From: Rodentibacter haemolyticus
Lineage (GTDB): Bacteria; Pseudomonadota; Gammaproteobacteria; Enterobacterales; Pasteurellaceae
Direction: 5' to 3'
DNA length: 64,000 bases
Assembly: GCF_015356115.1 (NCBI RefSeq)
Contig: NZ_CP063056.1
Span: forward strand, 186,001 to 250,000
Shown here: positions 1-12,989 of the stretch, piece by piece
Position numbering within the stretch: the stretch's first letter is position 1
Layout of the letters: every line of letters begins with the position of its first letter
The notes under the pieces: model-generated
What the model was told of the DNA's origin: nothing
Database searches by the model: none
What the model saw: the letters and a program-made list of their open reading frames with translations, nothing else
Translations under genes and position numbers: made by a program

Positions 1-408
1 AAAATGAATTTCTTACCTGTGCGTGCAACAGCCATAGAACCGGAACGGGTTCAAGTGGAATTACCCGATGCTAATCACCATAGCTTTTGGATACCTGTTG
101 AAGGCAAGGGGGTAAATGAAGGAGAAATGTTATCTCTGGGTATCCGACCTGAACATGTTATCCCCGCTTCACAAGCAAAAGTTCGACTACATGGTATTGT
201 TCAAGTTGTCGAATTATTAGGGCATGAAACTCAAATACATGTAGAAATACCGGAAATTCATCATCCGGTGTTTGTTTATCGTCAAAATGATATCGTTTTA
301 GTCAACGAAGGGGATGAAATTGAAATTGGTATTGTGCCGGAGCGTTGCCATTTATTTAAAGAGGACGGCACGGCTTGTAAACGCCTATTTAAAGAAATAG
401 GCGTATAA
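1..408 (+). CDS. malK: MalK C-terminal part, maltose ABC transporter ATPase (partial)
   Basis: This is the last third of the ATPase that powers maltose/maltodextrin uptake through MalFGK2 at the inner membrane. The 5' end lies outside the window and the frame is open from base 1, so the ATG at 4 is internal. The visible part matches the C-terminal regulatory (TOBE/OB-fold) region of MalK: it contains [21 protein letters not shown] and the closing [15 protein letters not shown], which closely parallel the E. coli tail. The Walker and LSGGQ motifs are not in view. lamB follows 76 bp downstream on the same strand, as in the E. coli malK-lamB-malM operon. The identification is firm because the MalK tail is distinctive. 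Confidence 0.95.
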   Translation, partial: KMNFLPVRATAIEPERVQVELPDANHHSFWIPVEGKGVNEGEMLSLGIRPEHVIPASQAKVRLHGIVQVVELLGHETQIHVEIPEIHHPVFVYRQNDIVLVNEGDEIEIGIVPERCHLFKEDGTACKRLFKEIGV

Positions 409-472
409 GATTTTTATACGAATAAACAATAACGTTCTTCTTGACAGCTTTTTATCCTAAATTAACCAATAA

Positions 473-1756
<1,284 letters not shown>

Positions 1757-1774
1757 TACTTAACTTATAACGTG

Positions 1775-1788
1775 GGGGGATCTCCCCC
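1775..1788 (+). promoter_or_regulatory. GC hairpin between lamB and malM
   Basis: A five-pair all-GC stem (GGGGG, ATCT loop, CCCCC) begins 18 bases after the lamB stop and is followed by TTCTTTC. In E. coli the lamB-malM gap also holds hairpin-forming DNA that lowers malM expression and protects lamB mRNA. A similar role here is inference. Confidence 0.5.
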
Positions 1789-1813
1789 TTCTTTCAAATA
1801 TTATGAGGTTAAT

Positions 1814-2692
1814 ATGAAAAAAACACTTTTTTCCACCGCACTTTTATTGGCTAATATGTTAGTTGTTTTGCCAAGCACTGCAACACCGAATCATATTAAC
1901 TCAACAGTGTTATCACAATTAAACTGGAAAGATGTTTCTTATTCCGAAACATTAACAACCACGTTAAATACACAGCAAAAAGAAGACTTTATTATTCCCT
2001 TTGCAGGAATAGAAAGCCCGGTTGCGGCATATCGTATTCCTGCAAACCAAGGTTCATTAGAAATTAGTATAGTCAGCCCGGTTATAAAAGATCACGTATT
2101 TGTACCTAATGCCGTTGTCTTAGATAGTCAATTTAATATTGCGGCGCGCTATCCTTCCTCTGATTTTAAATTTGAAGAAGAGAGAGGGTTTCAACCCAAC
2201 CGCTTTGTCTCCGAGTTGAATTTAACCCCAACGCCAAATCAGGATTACATTTATTTACTAGTTTACACGACGGCTAAAGATGTGCAAAAAACGACAAAAG
2301 TGCCCCATCCTGCCAAAAGTTTCGCCAAAGCCACCGGCAAACAACCACCGGCAATTTCAGATATTGAAGTGAAACATAGTCTTTATGGGGAAATCAGCAT
2401 TAATGTAGCGGCAGCCGATGGCACTCGCTTTATCGGCATTCCAACGGATATTTTCGCCGGTAAAAAACAGGGTTCTAACCAAGCAATCGGTCAAACAACG
2501 CCACAATTGATGCAGAAAACCAAATCAGTTGTTGCCGTAGATACAGAAACGGAGGCTTATTTTAAACAAGCCGTCACCAAGGCTTTAAAACAAAATGATG
2601 TAAACCGCGCATTAAATTTAGTTAACGAAGCAGAGAAATTAGGTTTAACATCACCACGAAAAATTTTCTTACAACAAGTTTCTACCAAATAA
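1814..2692 (+). CDS. malM: MalM, periplasmic protein of the maltose regulon
   Basis: Periplasmic protein of unclear molecular function, co-expressed with lamB in maltose regulons. The ATG at 1814 is preferred over an upstream in-frame start because it has a GAGG ribosome site 5 bases away and begins a good signal peptide (MKKTLFSTALLLANMLVVLP). The 292-residue length is close to the E. coli 306. It contains the MalM-type beta-rich middle with FIIPFAGIESPVAAYRIP and a C-terminal TPR-like helix pair (residues about 245-285). A hairpin terminator follows at 2714, closing the mal operon. The family assignment rests on the sequence plus operon position. Confidence 0.9.
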   Translation: MKKTLFSTALLLANMLVVLPSTATPNHINSTVLSQLNWKDVSYSETLTTTLNTQQKEDFIIPFAGIESPVAAYRIPANQGSLEISIVSPVIKDHVFVPNAVVLDSQFNIAARYPSSDFKFEEERGFQPNRFVSELNLTPTPNQDYIYLLVYTTAKDVQKTTKVPHPAKSFAKATGKQPPAISDIEVKHSLYGEISINVAAADGTRFIGIPTDIFAGKKQGSNQAIGQTTPQLMQKTKSVVAVDTETEAYFKQAVTKALKQNDVNRALNLVNEAEKLGLTSPRKIFLQQVSTK

Positions 2693-2713
2693 TATTACTT
2701 TGCTGCTTATTTT

Positions 2714-2740
2714 GCCACCTTTAATAAGGTGGCTTTTTTT
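2714..2740 (+). terminator. Terminator of the malK-lamB-malM operon
   Basis: The stem GCCACC/GGTGGC with a TTTAATAA loop is followed by seven Ts, 22 bases after the malM stop. This is a textbook intrinsic terminator. Confidence 0.88.
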
Positions 2741-2880
2741 GTAAAAAATATTTAGATACTCATTCTGTTAATCTAAAAAATAACTGTTCTCTTATTAAAC
2801 CAAATTTCTTTTTAATTTACCGTACTATATCATTCAAATACGGCCATTTTTCAAATGAATTATATCTTGCCACAAGAAAA

Positions 2881-5577
2881 TCAATCATAGCCCATTAATT
2901 GCAATAATTCTCTTGTATACGTAATCGCCTCTTGACGATTTGCCACACCAATTTTTTGATATAAATTACGAATATGACTTTTGATAGTACTATTTGCCAC
3001 TTGTAATTCATCGGAAATCTGCTCATTGCTGTATCCAGAATAAATAAGCCCTAGCACCTGCCACTCACGTGGTGTTAAAGGGCTAATTTTTAATAACTCC
3101 GGCACTTTAGGATTCGAAATAAGATTATTGACAAATTGCTCATCAAAATGAGCAAACTTATGCCGATAATATTGATTAATATTACGTAAAATAAATTGTG
3201 CTTTATGTGCAATTAATTCATCTAATATATTAGCTTGTAATAATTGGCGAATTTGTAGTGCCATATTTTCACCTTCAATTACAAAAATACTAATAAAATT
3301 TGTTTGACGGGTAAGTTGTAGTGCTTGAATTAGATCCTGCTGTGCCTGTTCTTTTTTACCCATGATAAAATATAACCGATTTCGTAAAACAAGTGCACGA
3401 TTTAAATCACTTATTAATTTTAACTTCGTAGCACTTTGAATAATTCGATTCAATATTTTCTCTGCTTCAGAATATTTTTCTAATAAAATTAATGCCCTGG
3501 CAATATTTCTCCATTGTACTTGGTTAAAGTGATTGCTGTCGTTTATAGGTTGATGAGTTTGAGAAAGCCAAATTTCAGCAGATTTAATATCTCCTAACAT
3601 CTGCCACAACACAATTTTGACCTGATTAGCGTTTGCATTCCAATCTTGATGATAGTGATAGTTTTTTTGTAAAGCGATAATTTGCTTCAAAAGGCGGGAA
3701 GCATTATCCAGATCTCCACGTACAATTGATATTTTGCATAATACGGCTAAACATTGCAGGCGTTCCTCATCTTTATTTAGTACCTCAATTCCGGCATTTG
3801 CCATTGCCTCCGCTTTATCCAAATTATACCAATCCCATAAAATTTGACCTTTCAAGCGTAGTAAAAATTCATACATAGGAATTTTTTGTAGATGATGCTC
3901 TTTTACAAAAGCGGTGGCTTTATCCAAAATATCGTAGCCCGACTGAGTAAAACCTTGTGCTATAAAAATTTCTGACTGCTGTAATAATGCCCATAAAACA
4001 TTATGCGGCATATTATATTTCCAGGCCATTTTTTCGACTTTTTGGAGTATTTCCAATGCTTCAGCAAGCCGACCATAACAATGGTATGCCTCTCCAATAA
4101 TTGACGTTGCAACAACTTTGGCATAATCAGCATTTAACGGTAAGCATTTTAATGCCTTAGAAGCTAAAGAAAGTGCCGTTTCTTCATCACCTTGATTAAT
4201 CGCAACCTGGGCGCGTAATACATCAAATTCAACCTGAATCTCTTGATTAAGTTGAATCTTTTGGTTTACAAGCACTTGTTCGAAATGTTCCCAAATAACA
4301 TTCACTTCGATATTGCGATGTTGGCTTTGAGCTAACCAGGCTTTTAATAAAATTAAATGAGGAGATTGAATAAAACTCATATCATCTAAATAATCAAGGT
4401 GTTGCTCAAGTAATTTCAGTTCACCTTGGTGAAACAATTTCCAACCTTGTTCCGATACAATATCCAGCAAAATACTGCGATCATCTAATTGAACGGCGTG
4501 GTATAGCGCTTCCGTAGTATAACCTAACTTCAGCCATGCCATTGCCGCTTTAGTGTGAAGGTGAGCTAATTCATCAGCAAGCTCGGATTGACGGTAATGA
4601 TTTAAAAATGAAGCAAATAGCGGATGAAATTTCCACCAGTTATCTTTTCCTTCCATTTGCTGTAAAAAAAGCCCCTGCTTTTCAATCAACTCCAATCTAT
4701 TTCGACTATTTAATTCTCCTGTAACTTGTTGTACCAACGTTTCATTCATCGAACGTAAAATTGAGCAACGCAATATAAATAATCTCGTATCACGATCAAT
4801 CTGCTCAAGCACTTCATAATTAAGGTAATCATTGATATGAAAATTATTAAGTTTAATTAAACGTTTAGCAGCATCCTCTATTGATATTTTTTTCTGCTTA
4901 GCCGATAAACTAATGAGTTGAAGTGCTGTTGGCCAACCTTCAACCTCATCACAAAGTTCAATAATTCTCTGAGGCGTAATATCTTGTGTTAAGCATGATT
5001 GAAAAAATTCAATGCTTTCTTGATGATTAAAAGAAAGTTGATGGCTGGTAATTTCCAATACCTGTTCTTGAACGTATAAGCCTGCAATCCCAAGAGGAGG
5101 GACCGAGCGGGAAATCAAAATCAATGTCATACAAGGCGGTTGATGTCGAATCCAATATCTTAAAGCCTCATGAATCTCTTCATTATCAATGATGTGATAA
5201 TCATCAATAATTAAGTAAAAATGTTCTCTGGTTGTCGAAATTTGCGCAAGTTGTTGAGTAAAAAGCGTCTGTAAATTCTTGGGAATATGTAATAACTCAT
5301 CGGTTTCGAGTTCTATCTGTAAAGCATTTTGCAATGCCGCAAAAAAATAGGTAGCAAATCTCTCGGGTTGATTATCACTTTCATCCAGAGAATACCATCC
5401 TATATTTTGGTGCTGATTCGCCCATTGAGAAATCAACGTCGTTTTCCCATATCCGGCAGGGGCATGAACTAATATAAGAGGATAATCACTTGATTTATCA
5501 AGATATTGCAATAATGAGGTACGTGGTATACAGTTTTGTAAACGATAGTTACAAATTAATTTTGCAGGAATTAACAT
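2881..5577 (-). CDS. malT: MalT, ATP- and maltotriose-dependent activator of the mal regulon
   Basis: LuxR-type STAND activator of maltose genes, binding ATP and maltotriose. The 898-residue product matches the E. coli protein (901). An N-terminal ATPase has a P-loop APAGYGKTT near residue 45 and a DDYHII Walker B near 125. A long TPR-like sensor region fills the middle. A C-terminal LuxR helix-turn-helix (SPLTPREWQVLGLIYSGYS) covers roughly the last 65 residues. I chose the ATG at 5577 (protein starts MLIPAKL, as E. coli MLIPSKL) over a TTG 18 bases upstream because GGAGAG at 5588-5593 is correctly spaced for it. It is convergent with malM. I found no clear MalT boxes in the window; they would lie upstream of malK. 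Confidence 0.96.
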   Translation of the reverse strand: MLIPAKLICNYRLQNCIPRTSLLQYLDKSSDYPLILVHAPAGYGKTTLISQWANQHQNIGWYSLDESDNQPERFATYFFAALQNALQIELETDELLHIPKNLQTLFTQQLAQISTTREHFYLIIDDYHIIDNEEIHEALRYWIRHQPPCMTLILISRSVPPLGIAGLYVQEQVLEITSHQLSFNHQESIEFFQSCLTQDITPQRIIELCDEVEGWPTALQLISLSAKQKKISIEDAAKRLIKLNNFHINDYLNYEVLEQIDRDTRLFILRCSILRSMNETLVQQVTGELNSRNRLELIEKQGLFLQQMEGKDNWWKFHPLFASFLNHYRQSELADELAHLHTKAAMAWLKLGYTTEALYHAVQLDDRSILLDIVSEQGWKLFHQGELKLLEQHLDYLDDMSFIQSPHLILLKAWLAQSQHRNIEVNVIWEHFEQVLVNQKIQLNQEIQVEFDVLRAQVAINQGDEETALSLASKALKCLPLNADYAKVVATSIIGEAYHCYGRLAEALEILQKVEKMAWKYNMPHNVLWALLQQSEIFIAQGFTQSGYDILDKATAFVKEHHLQKIPMYEFLLRLKGQILWDWYNLDKAEAMANAGIEVLNKDEERLQCLAVLCKISIVRGDLDNASRLLKQIIALQKNYHYHQDWNANANQVKIVLWQMLGDIKSAEIWLSQTHQPINDSNHFNQVQWRNIARALILLEKYSEAEKILNRIIQSATKLKLISDLNRALVLRNRLYFIMGKKEQAQQDLIQALQLTRQTNFISIFVIEGENMALQIRQLLQANILDELIAHKAQFILRNINQYYRHKFAHFDEQFVNNLISNPKVPELLKISPLTPREWQVLGLIYSGYSNEQISDELQVANSTIKSHIRNLYQKIGVANRQEAITYTRELLQLMGYD

Positions 5578-5880
5578 CTGATTCTTTCTCTCCAACCAAT
5601 AAATTCAAAATCCAAAAAAACAAATAGCGGGATAAACTGTTTTATGATGTTTATAACTCGAAAATTATAACAAAAAAACGCTGTTTTTTTATTTAGCAAT
5701 ATACTTTATCGTGTGTAAATGAGAGAAATTAGCAAGTAAATTTAATATCAGGTTACTTTCTTTATCGCGGAAATTTTTCCCTTTAGAAATTCGTGTTAGA
5801 ACAGATATTTTCTTGTTAAATCTTAGGGGAGATATTGTTAAAAATAGGTTATATTCTAACTAATGAAATTTAACGAAAAG

Positions 5881-5900
5881 TGCGGTCAAATTTGACCGCA
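5881..5900. terminator. Uptake-sequence dyad acting as pgi terminator
   Basis: The perfect 20-bp palindrome TGCGGTCAAA/TTTGACCGCA is flanked by an A run on the left and six Ts on the right. The left half forms a full Haemophilus uptake word (AAGTGCGGT). It lies 15 bases after the pgi stop, where paired uptake words commonly serve as terminators in this family. The rest of the 338-base gap between malT and pgi (5578-5915) is AT-rich; I see no gene in it, only space for the malT promoter. Confidence 0.75.
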
Positions 5901-5915
5901 TTTTTTACATTAAAA

Positions 5916-7586
<1,671 letters not shown>

Positions 7587-7598
7587 CTAATTTGAAAT

Positions 7599-8681
7599 TT
7601 AATCGACATATTCCGTGATAACCCGAGGTGTTAACTTTGTAATCAATTCATAACTTAAAATACCGGTAAACTTAGCAACGGTTTCAATGGGCAATTCTTT
7701 TCCCCACAAAATAACTTCATCACCGACTTGATCTTGGCTGTTTATACCTAAATCGACAGTCAGCATATCCATTGATACACGTCCCACAATCGGCACAATT
7801 CGTCCATTTAAATATACCGGCGTATTTTCCGGCACGTCCCGTGGATAGCCATCGCCATAGCCAATCGCCACCACGCCGATTTTGGTATCTCGCGGGCTCT
7901 TCCAAACACCGCCATACCCAACCGGTTCGCCTTTTTTATGACTGCGTACGGCAATTAAAGAAGAGGTCAAATTCATCACGGGCGTTAAGCCAAATTCCGC
8001 CGCCACGATATCCGTCGGAGAAATGCCGTACATAATAATCCCCGGCCGAATCCAATCTAAATGAGATTCTTGCCAAAATAAGATTCCACCGGATGCCGCA
8101 ATACTGCGTTCGCCCTGTTTATCCTGAATTGCATTAAGGAAACGGTTAATTTGAAGGGAAGTATAATCGGACTCAAGTTCATCGGCACGGCTGAAATGAC
8201 TAACAAACCCTAAGTGCGGTTGAATTTGCGGAAGTTTTTTAAGTTCTTGATAAAATTCATCAACTTCATCAAGGGACACCCCTAATCGGTGCATACCGGT
8301 ATCAATTTTAAGCCATACTTTAATCGGGCTTGGTACAGCTGCTCGTTTTAATGCTTCAAGCTGTTCTCGATTATGCACAACGGTTTCGATATTATTTACC
8401 GCCAGAATAGGGAGATCCTTTTCATCAAAAAAACCTTCAAGCAATAAAATCGGTTTAATAATGCCATTTGAACGCAAAGCAAGGGCTTCTTCCAAACGGG
8501 CAACGCCAAAACAATCGACATTTTTTTCTAACGTTGATGCCACAAACACAACACCATGTCCGTAGGCGTTGGCTTTTACCACGGCAATAATTTTGCTGTT
8601 CGGCGCTTTTTGCTTAATTACATCTAAATTATGTTTTAATGCGTGCGAACTAATTTTTGCAGTCGCCGGCTTTACGTTCAT
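7599..8681 (-). CDS. alr: Alanine racemase
   Basis: PLP-dependent enzyme making D-alanine for peptidoglycan. The 360-residue protein has the PLP-lysine motif AVVKANAYGHG (lysine near residue 35) on the N-terminal barrel. The catalytic tyrosine region is near VGRVSMDMLTVD in the C-terminal beta domain. Length fits the family (about 360). It starts 9 bases after dnaB ends, in the order dnaB-alr known in gamma-proteobacteria, so both are probably read from the dnaB side. I see no second racemase (dadX) in the window. Confidence 0.96.
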   Translation of the reverse strand: MNVKPATAKISSHALKHNLDVIKQKAPNSKIIAVVKANAYGHGVVFVASTLEKNVDCFGVARLEEALALRSNGIIKPILLLEGFFDEKDLPILAVNNIETVVHNREQLEALKRAAVPSPIKVWLKIDTGMHRLGVSLDEVDEFYQELKKLPQIQPHLGFVSHFSRADELESDYTSLQINRFLNAIQDKQGERSIAASGGILFWQESHLDWIRPGIIMYGISPTDIVAAEFGLTPVMNLTSSLIAVRSHKKGEPVGYGGVWKSPRDTKIGVVAIGYGDGYPRDVPENTPVYLNGRIVPIVGRVSMDMLTVDLGINSQDQVGDEVILWGKELPIETVAKFTGILSYELITKLTPRVITEYVD

Positions 8682-8690
8682 CTTATATCC

Positions 8691-10097
8691 TTAATAATCA
8701 TCATGATATTCACGCTGCTCGGCAAGATTATCAAAACGTGAAAATTGTCCGTTAAATTTTAAACGTACCCGACCAATCGGTCCGTTACGCTGTTTACCGA
8801 TAATGATTTCGGCAACACCTTTATCTTCAGAATTATCGTGATAAACTTCATCACGGTAAATAAACATAATTAAGTCCGCATCTTGCTCAATAGAGCCGGA
8901 TTCACGTAAATCGGAGTTTACCGGACGTTTATCGGCACGTTGTTCCAAGGTACGATTTAGCTGTGAAAGTGCAATCACCGGTACTTCCAGTTCTTTTGCC
9001 AAGGCTTTTAACGAACGGGAAATTTCTGCAATTTCTAAGGTACGGTTATCGGAAAATGCCGGTGCGCGCATAAGCTGCAAGTAATCCACCATAATCAAAC
9101 TCAGCCCGCCGTTTTCACGATAAACACGGCGTGCACGAGAACGCAATTCCGTTGGGGTTAGACCGGAAGAATCATCAATGTAAAGATTATTTTTCTGTTT
9201 AAACATACCGAATACACTGCTGATTTTATTCCATTCAATTTCATCTAAGCCTTGTCCGGTACGAATTTTGGTTTGATCCACCCGTGCCAGTGAAGCAATC
9301 ATACGCATCATAATTTGCTCTGCCGGCATCTCTAAACTAAATACCAACACGGGTTTATCACTTGCCATTGCCGCATTTTCACAAAGATTCATAGCAAATG
9401 TGGTTTTCCCCATAGAAGGACGGGCGGCAACAATAATTAAATCCGAAGGCTGCAGCCCTGCGGTTTTCCGATCAAGATCGGTAAAGCCCGTTGTTACGCC
9501 GGTTACCCCGGAATGATTGTCCGATTTACTTAACGTATCAATGCGCTCAATCGTATTTTGTAATACGGTGATGACATTTTGCGGTCCCTCACTTGAAGTG
9601 CTGCGTTTTTCTGCAATAGCAAATACTTCACGCTCGGCTTCATCTAAAATAAGTTTTATATCCTGCCCTTTTGGTGAATAACTGTTTTCCGCAATCCGAT
9701 TCCCGACAGAAATCAGCTCACGTAAAATCGCTTTTTCCCGCACAATATCCGCATAGGCTAAAATATTAATCGCATTCGGTGTATTGTTAGAAAGTTCGGC
9801 AAGATAAGCAAAGCCGCCCACTTCTTCATTAATACCTTTCTTTTTTAAGGCTTGATCCAGAGTAATCAAATCAATGGGAGATTGATTAAGCATTAAATCT
9901 TCCATAGCTTGAAAAATCGCACGATGGGCAAAAGTATAGAAATCATCGGCAATCACACGTTCGGCGATTCCATCCCAATGTTGATTACTTAGCATAATCC
10001 CTCCTAATACGGCTTGTTCCGCTTCAAGAGAATGAGGAGGGATGCTGACTTGTGCAGTTTGTTTGTCGGAGGATTTAATTTTTGGTTGAGATGCCAT
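8691..10097 (-). CDS. dnaB: Replicative DNA helicase DnaB
   Basis: Hexameric 5'-3' helicase of the replication fork. The N-terminal DnaB domain begins PPHSLEAEQAVLGG (residues about 18-31). The RecA-like domain carries Walker A ARPSMGKTTFAM near residue 230, with LIMVDYLQLM as Walker B. There is no intein, although SMGKT is a common insertion site. I start at the ATG at 10097 (MASQPKIKSS), as in H. influenzae, rather than a TTG 18 bases upstream, giving 468 residues. The ribosome site is weak (TTAACG). Downstream alr follows after 9 bases. Confidence 0.97.
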   Translation of the reverse strand: MASQPKIKSSDKQTAQVSIPPHSLEAEQAVLGGIMLSNQHWDGIAERVIADDFYTFAHRAIFQAMEDLMLNQSPIDLITLDQALKKKGINEEVGGFAYLAELSNNTPNAINILAYADIVREKAILRELISVGNRIAENSYSPKGQDIKLILDEAEREVFAIAEKRSTSSEGPQNVITVLQNTIERIDTLSKSDNHSGVTGVTTGFTDLDRKTAGLQPSDLIIVAARPSMGKTTFAMNLCENAAMASDKPVLVFSLEMPAEQIMMRMIASLARVDQTKIRTGQGLDEIEWNKISSVFGMFKQKNNLYIDDSSGLTPTELRSRARRVYRENGGLSLIMVDYLQLMRAPAFSDNRTLEIAEISRSLKALAKELEVPVIALSQLNRTLEQRADKRPVNSDLRESGSIEQDADLIMFIYRDEVYHDNSEDKGVAEIIIGKQRNGPIGRVRLKFNGQFSRFDNLAEQREYHDDY

Positions 10098-10199
10098 AGA
10101 AACGTTAAGATACAAAAAACTGGTGTTTATAATACCGCAAATGGGGGGGAGATTTAAGAGAAAAGTGCGGTCGATTTTCAGATCATAAATTTAATCCAT

Positions 10200-10225
10200 A
10201 AAAAAAGCCCCTGATCGCTCAGGGG
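10200..10225 (-). terminator. pepT terminator
   Basis: Read on the minus strand, CCCCTGA-GCGA-TCAGGGG forms a seven-pair stem with a tetraloop and is followed by C and seven Ts. It lies about 110 bases after the pepT stop and before dnaB. A weaker hairpin (TTATCAA/TTGATAA, near 10267-10288) lies between. An uptake word is at 10162-10170. Confidence 0.88.
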
Positions 10226-10336
10226 AGTAAAAAGGAATTTATGAATAAAATCTCTAAAGTTTAGCTTTATCAAAAGGAACCTTGATAAAACGTTAGCGAT
10301 TATATTTACATTTCTTTACAAAATCAAGATCAAAAC

Positions 10337-11584
10337 TTACATTTTCTTGAATTTTGTGATTTCTATCATTACTTCAACCGCTTTTTCCATGCCTTCCAGT
10401 GAAATTAATTCGTGTTTGCTGTGAAAATTATAGCCTCCGGTAAAAATGTTCGGGCAAGGTAAACCTCTTTCGGATAAAAATGCGCCGTCCGTGCCGCCAC
10501 GGATAGGTTTATGAATAGCTTTAATACCACAAAAATCCATCGCTTTTTCTGCAATAGTAATGGCTTGCGGCACTTTCTGAACAGCTTCATACATATTTTC
10601 GTAACTGTCTTGAATCACACATTCAACCGGTCGTTTCAATCCTTTTTCTTGGTTAAATTTTGCTGTCCAATTTTCCACAAAGCATTTACGTTGCTCAAAA
10701 GATTGCAGATCAAAATCACGTATCAAATAGTGGAGTTCCGCTTTTTCAATATCGCCTGAAAAATGATTCAAATGAAAAAATCCCTCTTTCCCACTCGTTT
10801 TTTCCGGTACTTCATCTTTTGAAAAACCTTGATGAAAATCACAAGCCAATGCCAACGCGTTGATCATTTTTCCCTTTGCATAACCGGTGTGCATACTTCT
10901 TCCGGTAAAATAAATTTTTGCGGTTGCCGCATTAAAATTTTCGTATTCCAGCTCGCCGACTTCTCCGCCATCAATAGTGTATGCCCAATCACAAGAAAAA
11001 TTTTCTATTGGAAAATATTGCATACCTAAACCGATTTCTTCATCCGGCGTGAAAGCGATTCGTAGATTGCAATGGGGTAAATTTTCTTTTTGAATTATCT
11101 CAAGTGCGGTCATAATTTCCGCTATTCCGGCTTTATTATCCGCACCGAGTAATGTATTGCCGTCCGTCACAATTAAGGTTTTGCCAATCAATTGGTGCAT
11201 AAACGGATAATAAACCGGGCTGATAAATTCTTCGCCGATACCAAGCGCAATGTCTCCGCCCCGATAATTTTCAATCACTTCCGCTTGCACATTTTTGCCG
11301 CTACATTCGGGAGAAGTATCTAAATGCGCGATAAAGCCGATAGTATGGGACAATTCGACTCTATTCGAAGGCAAATAAGCCGTTACGATAGCGTGTTTAT
11401 CTACGTTTACTTCTTGTAAACCCAGTTCGATCAATTCTTTTTGCAGATGTTGCGCCAACTTCATTTGCCCGACAGAACTTGGGGAATGCTTCGCATTAGG
11501 CTTTGACTGCGTATCAAAAGAAAGATAATGCAAAAAGCGGTTTAGCAAATTGTTTTTATAATTATTCATTTCCATCACCTTCAT
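10337..11584 (-). CDS. pepT: Peptidase T (tripeptide aminopeptidase)
   Basis: Zinc-dependent M20 aminotripeptidase of the cytoplasm, removing the N-terminal residue from tripeptides. The 415-residue sequence tracks E. coli PepT: FIAHLDTSPECSGKN with the first metal histidine, LLGADNKAGIAEIMTAL with the bridging aspartate, TPDEEIGLGM with the catalytic glutamates, and PIRGGTDGAFLSERGLPCPN near the end. Three in-frame ATGs lie close together (11584, 11575, 11569). The first has AAGGA eight bases upstream and is used here. An uptake word lies inside the gene near 11102. It is divergent from potA. Confidence 0.95.
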   Translation of the reverse strand: MKVMEMNNYKNNLLNRFLHYLSFDTQSKPNAKHSPSSVGQMKLAQHLQKELIELGLQEVNVDKHAIVTAYLPSNRVELSHTIGFIAHLDTSPECSGKNVQAEVIENYRGGDIALGIGEEFISPVYYPFMHQLIGKTLIVTDGNTLLGADNKAGIAEIMTALEIIQKENLPHCNLRIAFTPDEEIGLGMQYFPIENFSCDWAYTIDGGEVGELEYENFNAATAKIYFTGRSMHTGYAKGKMINALALACDFHQGFSKDEVPEKTSGKEGFFHLNHFSGDIEKAELHYLIRDFDLQSFEQRKCFVENWTAKFNQEKGLKRPVECVIQDSYENMYEAVQKVPQAITIAEKAMDFCGIKAIHKPIRGGTDGAFLSERGLPCPNIFTGGYNFHSKHELISLEGMEKAVEVMIEITKFKKM

Positions 11585-11747
11585 ATAAGTTGTCCTTTTT
11601 ACTTTAACTTGAATTTAACAACAGATTTTTGATATACAACAAATATTCACTAATTAGCTGAAAATAAAGAAACCTTCCTAAAGTGCGGTCGGTTTTCTCC
11701 TCGTTTTTTTAAGGGGCAATTTTTTTCTTGCAATGAACATTAAATCC

Positions 11748-11776
11748 TTGGCATTATTGACAATTCGCTATATTAT
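11748..11776 (+). promoter_or_regulatory. potA promoter
   Basis: TTGGCA (11748-11753), a 17-bp spacer and TATTAT (11771-11776) make a good sigma-70 promoter with a start near 11783. It places about 88 bases of leader before the potA GTG. This argues that the in-frame ATG at 11733 is not used. Confidence 0.65.
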
Positions 11777-11797
11777 ACGCACCTGTTTTATGTCGTC

Positions 11798-11818
11798 CCT
11801 GCATTCTTGCAGGTTTTT
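11798..11818 (+). terminator. Attenuator-like hairpin in the potA leader
   Basis: CCTGCA-TTCT-TGCAGG followed by TTTTT starts about 15 bases after the predicted transcription start and before the ribosome site. Its position suggests early termination or RNA stabilisation. A hairpin of the same design (CCTGCC-ATTC-GGCAGG plus seven Ts) stands in front of potD. Confidence 0.5.
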
Positions 11819-11870
11819 GTTTCTACTCAGTACCAAATCATTGGTGAAATTAGGGAGAAAACCAAAGCTA

Positions 11871-12989
11871 GTGGAAAATTCGGTTCAAAACAAGCCTATT
11901 ATCGAGCTTCGTTCTATCAAAAAATCCTACGGTTCCAACACCATTATTAACGATTTCAATTTAACCATTAATAACGGTGAATTCGTTACGATTCTTGGCC
12001 CTTCCGGCTGTGGTAAAACCACGGTGCTGCGTTTGTTGGCGGGCTTAGAAGAATTAGATTCAGGTCATATTATTTTGGATGGTGAAGACATCACCGATGT
12101 ACCGGCGGAAAAACGTCATATTAATACGGTCTTCCAAAGTTATGCCCTGTTTCCACATATGACCATTTTTGAAAACGTGGCTTTTGGTTTACGTATGCAG
12201 AAAGTGCCGGAGGCGGAAATTAAGCCTCGCGTGTTGGAAGCATTACGTATGGTGCAACTGGAAGAAATGGCGGATCGCAAACCGATTCAATTATCAGGCG
12301 GTCAACAACAACGTATTGCTATTGCCCGCGCAGTGGTAAATAAACCTAAAGTTTTGTTGCTTGATGAATCTTTATCCGCATTGGACTATAAATTACGTAA
12401 GCAAATGCAATACGAACTTAAAGTTTTGCAACGCCAATTGGGCATTACCTTTATTTTCGTAACACACGATCAAGAAGAAGCGATCACGATGTCCGATCGA
12501 ATCGTATTATTACGTAAAGGAAAAATTGCACAAGACGGCTCTCCACGTGAGATTTATGAAGAACCCGCAAACCTATTTGTTGCTCGCTTTATCGGTGAAA
12601 TTAATGTGTTTGAAGCAACTGTAATCGAGCGTAAATCCGAAAATGTGGTTCTTGCCAATGTGGAAGGTCGTATATGTGATATTTACACCGATATGGCAGT
12701 GGAAAAAGATCAAAAACTTCAGGTGCTACTTCGTCCTGAAGATATCGTAATCGAAGAATTAGATGAAAACGAGCAGTCCAAAGCAATAATCGGCCACGTT
12801 ATTGACCGCACTTATAAAGGTATGACATTGGAATCGACGGTAGAATTTGATCACAATGGTATGCGTGTTTTAGTAAGTGAATTCTTTAATGAAGATGATC
12901 CGCATATGGATCACAGTGTAGGACAGCGTGTAGGCATTACATGGCACGAAGGTTGGGAGGTTGTACTCAACGATGAAGATAATCAATAA
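11871..12989 (+). CDS. potA: PotA, spermidine/putrescine ABC transporter ATPase
   Basis: ATPase of the polyamine importer PotABCD. Walker [10 protein letters not shown] is near residue 46, the ABC signature LSGGQQQR near 145, Walker [13 protein letters not shown] follows, and a C-terminal regulatory domain ends [12 protein letters not shown] place the start at the GTG at 11871, giving 372 residues beginning [14 protein letters not shown], which matches the H. influenzae protein as I remember it. AGGGAG lies 13 bases upstream, a slightly long spacing. The longer reading from 11733 runs through the promoter and leader hairpin and is rejected. The stop overlaps the start of potB. Confidence 0.95.
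   Translation: MENSVQNKPIIELRSIKKSYGSNTIINDFNLTINNGEFVTILGPSGCGKTTVLRLLAGLEELDSGHIILDGEDITDVPAEKRHINTVFQSYALFPHMTIFENVAFGLRMQKVPEAEIKPRVLEALRMVQLEEMADRKPIQLSGGQQQRIAIARAVVNKPKVLLLDESLSALDYKLRKQMQYELKVLQRQLGITFIFVTHDQEEAITMSDRIVLLRKGKIAQDGSPREIYEEPANLFVARFIGEINVFEATVIERKSENVVLANVEGRICDIYTDMAVEKDQKLQVLLRPEDIVIEELDENEQSKAIIGHVIDRTYKGMTLESTVEFDHNGMRVLVSEFFNEDDPHMDHSVGQRVGITWHEGWEVVLNDEDNQ

Noticed and set aside
11733..11870. N-terminal extension of PotA
   Set aside because: It crosses the promoter and leader hairpin, and the H. influenzae protein starts at the residue encoded by the GTG at 11871.
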